The notes under the pieces were generated by a model. The model worked only from the letters and a program-made list of their open reading frames with translations, did no database searches and was not told the DNA's origin. A stretch of 6,839 nt of DNA from an uncultured Sutterella sp. (GTDB taxonomy: Bacteria > Pseudomonadota > Gammaproteobacteria > Burkholderiales > Burkholderiaceae_F): assembly GCA_905198475.1 (NCBI GenBank), contig CAJKCQ010000090.1:1-6839 (forward strand), given 5' to 3'. Each line of letters begins with the position of its first letter. Within the stretch, counting starts at the first letter, position 1. This document shows, piece after piece, positions 6,511 through 6,839 of this stretch. Both the position numbers and the translations under genes were made by a program.

Positions 6511-6797
6511 GTGGAAGGATTGCCGTCCGCGTCCGTCCGGTCATGCGGGCGCTCTCCCGGCTTCCTTGCTGCCGGAGAAGCGCCGCCCTTGTTGCCGGGT
6601 GCTGCCGGTGACGGGGATGTGTTCAAGGGGTGCGTCCGTTTGTTTTTTTCTTTGAGAGCACCGCAGTCCCTCGTTCCGTGCGGGGACCGCCGCGTGCTTC
6701 AGGGATATGCAGCAATCCGTATGCCAAAAATTGCACCGCAAGCACGCCCCAAAGCCCGGAAAAGGTGCGGCGCTGCACCCTGCAGAATCGGGTAGGA

Positions 6798-6820
6798 GGC
6801 ATGGGATTAATTCCCATGCC
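6798..6820. repeat. Strong inverted repeat upstream of the cluster
   Basis: GGCATGGGA (6798-6806) and TCCCATGCC (6812-6820) form a perfect 9-base-pair stem with a 5-base AT loop (TTAAT). Four more pairs (AGGA 6794-6797 with TCCT 6822-6825) extend it past a single bulged G. No T-run follows on either strand inside the window. It could be an operator-like palindrome upstream of the transporter promoter or the 3'-end structure of a neighbouring transcript beyond the window. The structure is seen; its role is unknown. Confidence 0.55.
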
Positions 6821-6839
6821 GTCCTCCCACACCACCGTA

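Larger units (their letters stand above)
6498..6839. other. Gene-free upstream region of the transporter cluster, with possible promoter patch
   Basis: I see no convincing gene here. Short open frames exist on both strands but lack recognisable protein character. On the minus strand, the AT-richest patch at about 6702-6735 includes TTGGCA (6728-6723) and GCATAT (6710-6705), but their spacing (12 bases) does not make a good sigma-70 promoter, so only an approximate promoter location can be offered. The patch also holds TTGCGGTGCAA (6741-6731), a small dyad that could be an operator half-site pair. An A-rich run lies at 6654-6640 in the presumed leader, and a weak hairpin (CCGGC 6557-6561 with GCCGG 6571-6575) lies nearer the start codon. 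The leader would be roughly 200 bases if transcription starts near the AT-rich patch. Confidence 0.4.

Noticed and set aside
6498..6626. Longer binding-protein start at a TTG (6626)
   Set aside because: It would put 43 hydrophilic residues before a clear signal peptide, while the ATG at 6497 has an ideal GGAGG site.
6640..6654. T-rich run on the plus strand as an intrinsic terminator
   Set aside because: No convincing hairpin directly precedes it and no plus-strand gene leads into it.
6623..6835. Short minus-strand open frame of about 70 codons upstream of the binding protein
   Set aside because: No family resemblance is visible, no clear ribosome binding site was found, and the hairpin at 6798-6820 lies inside it; chance opening is likelier.

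Overview
The window is a single right-to-left (minus-strand) gene cluster. It encodes a complete peptide/opine/nickel-family (PepT, family 5) ABC importer followed by an M20-family amidohydrolase. The DNA is GC-rich (by eye a little over 60 %) with strong third-position GC bias. The substrate-binding protein has an ordinary Sec signal peptide without a lipobox, as expected for a Gram-negative periplasmic protein. The protein style and the fused ATPase suit Betaproteobacteria, order Burkholderiales; a Sutterella-like gut member is possible, but that is only an impression. No rRNA, tRNA, CRISPR array or transposase gene was seen.

Layout in transcription order (high to low coordinates). About 340 bases (6839-6498) hold no convincing gene; they contain a strong hairpin, an AT-rich patch that may hold the promoter, and the ribosome binding site of the first gene. 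Next is the periplasmic substrate-binding protein (6497-4917), then a 177-base gap with two strong stem-loops. Two permease genes follow (4739-3804 and 3786-2902), then one ATPase gene carrying two complete nucleotide-binding domains (2905-1208), which overlaps the second permease gene by four bases (ATGA). After a 118-base gap with a GC-rich hairpin comes the amidohydrolase gene (1089-28).

How it works together: the binding protein captures a small ligand in the periplasm, the permease pair forms the channel, and the fused ATPase can supply both nucleotide-binding sites. The amidohydrolase would then cleave the imported compound (an N-acyl amino acid, amide conjugate or small peptide) in the cytoplasm. 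The substrate cannot be read from the sequence.

The system looks conventional. The points most worth a second look are the amidohydrolase, whose C-terminus is cut short so that the last metal-binding histidine is missing; the paired stem-loops between the binding-protein and permease genes; and an Asp in place of the conserved Gly in the EAA loop of the second permease. I found no evidence of a wholly new biological system.
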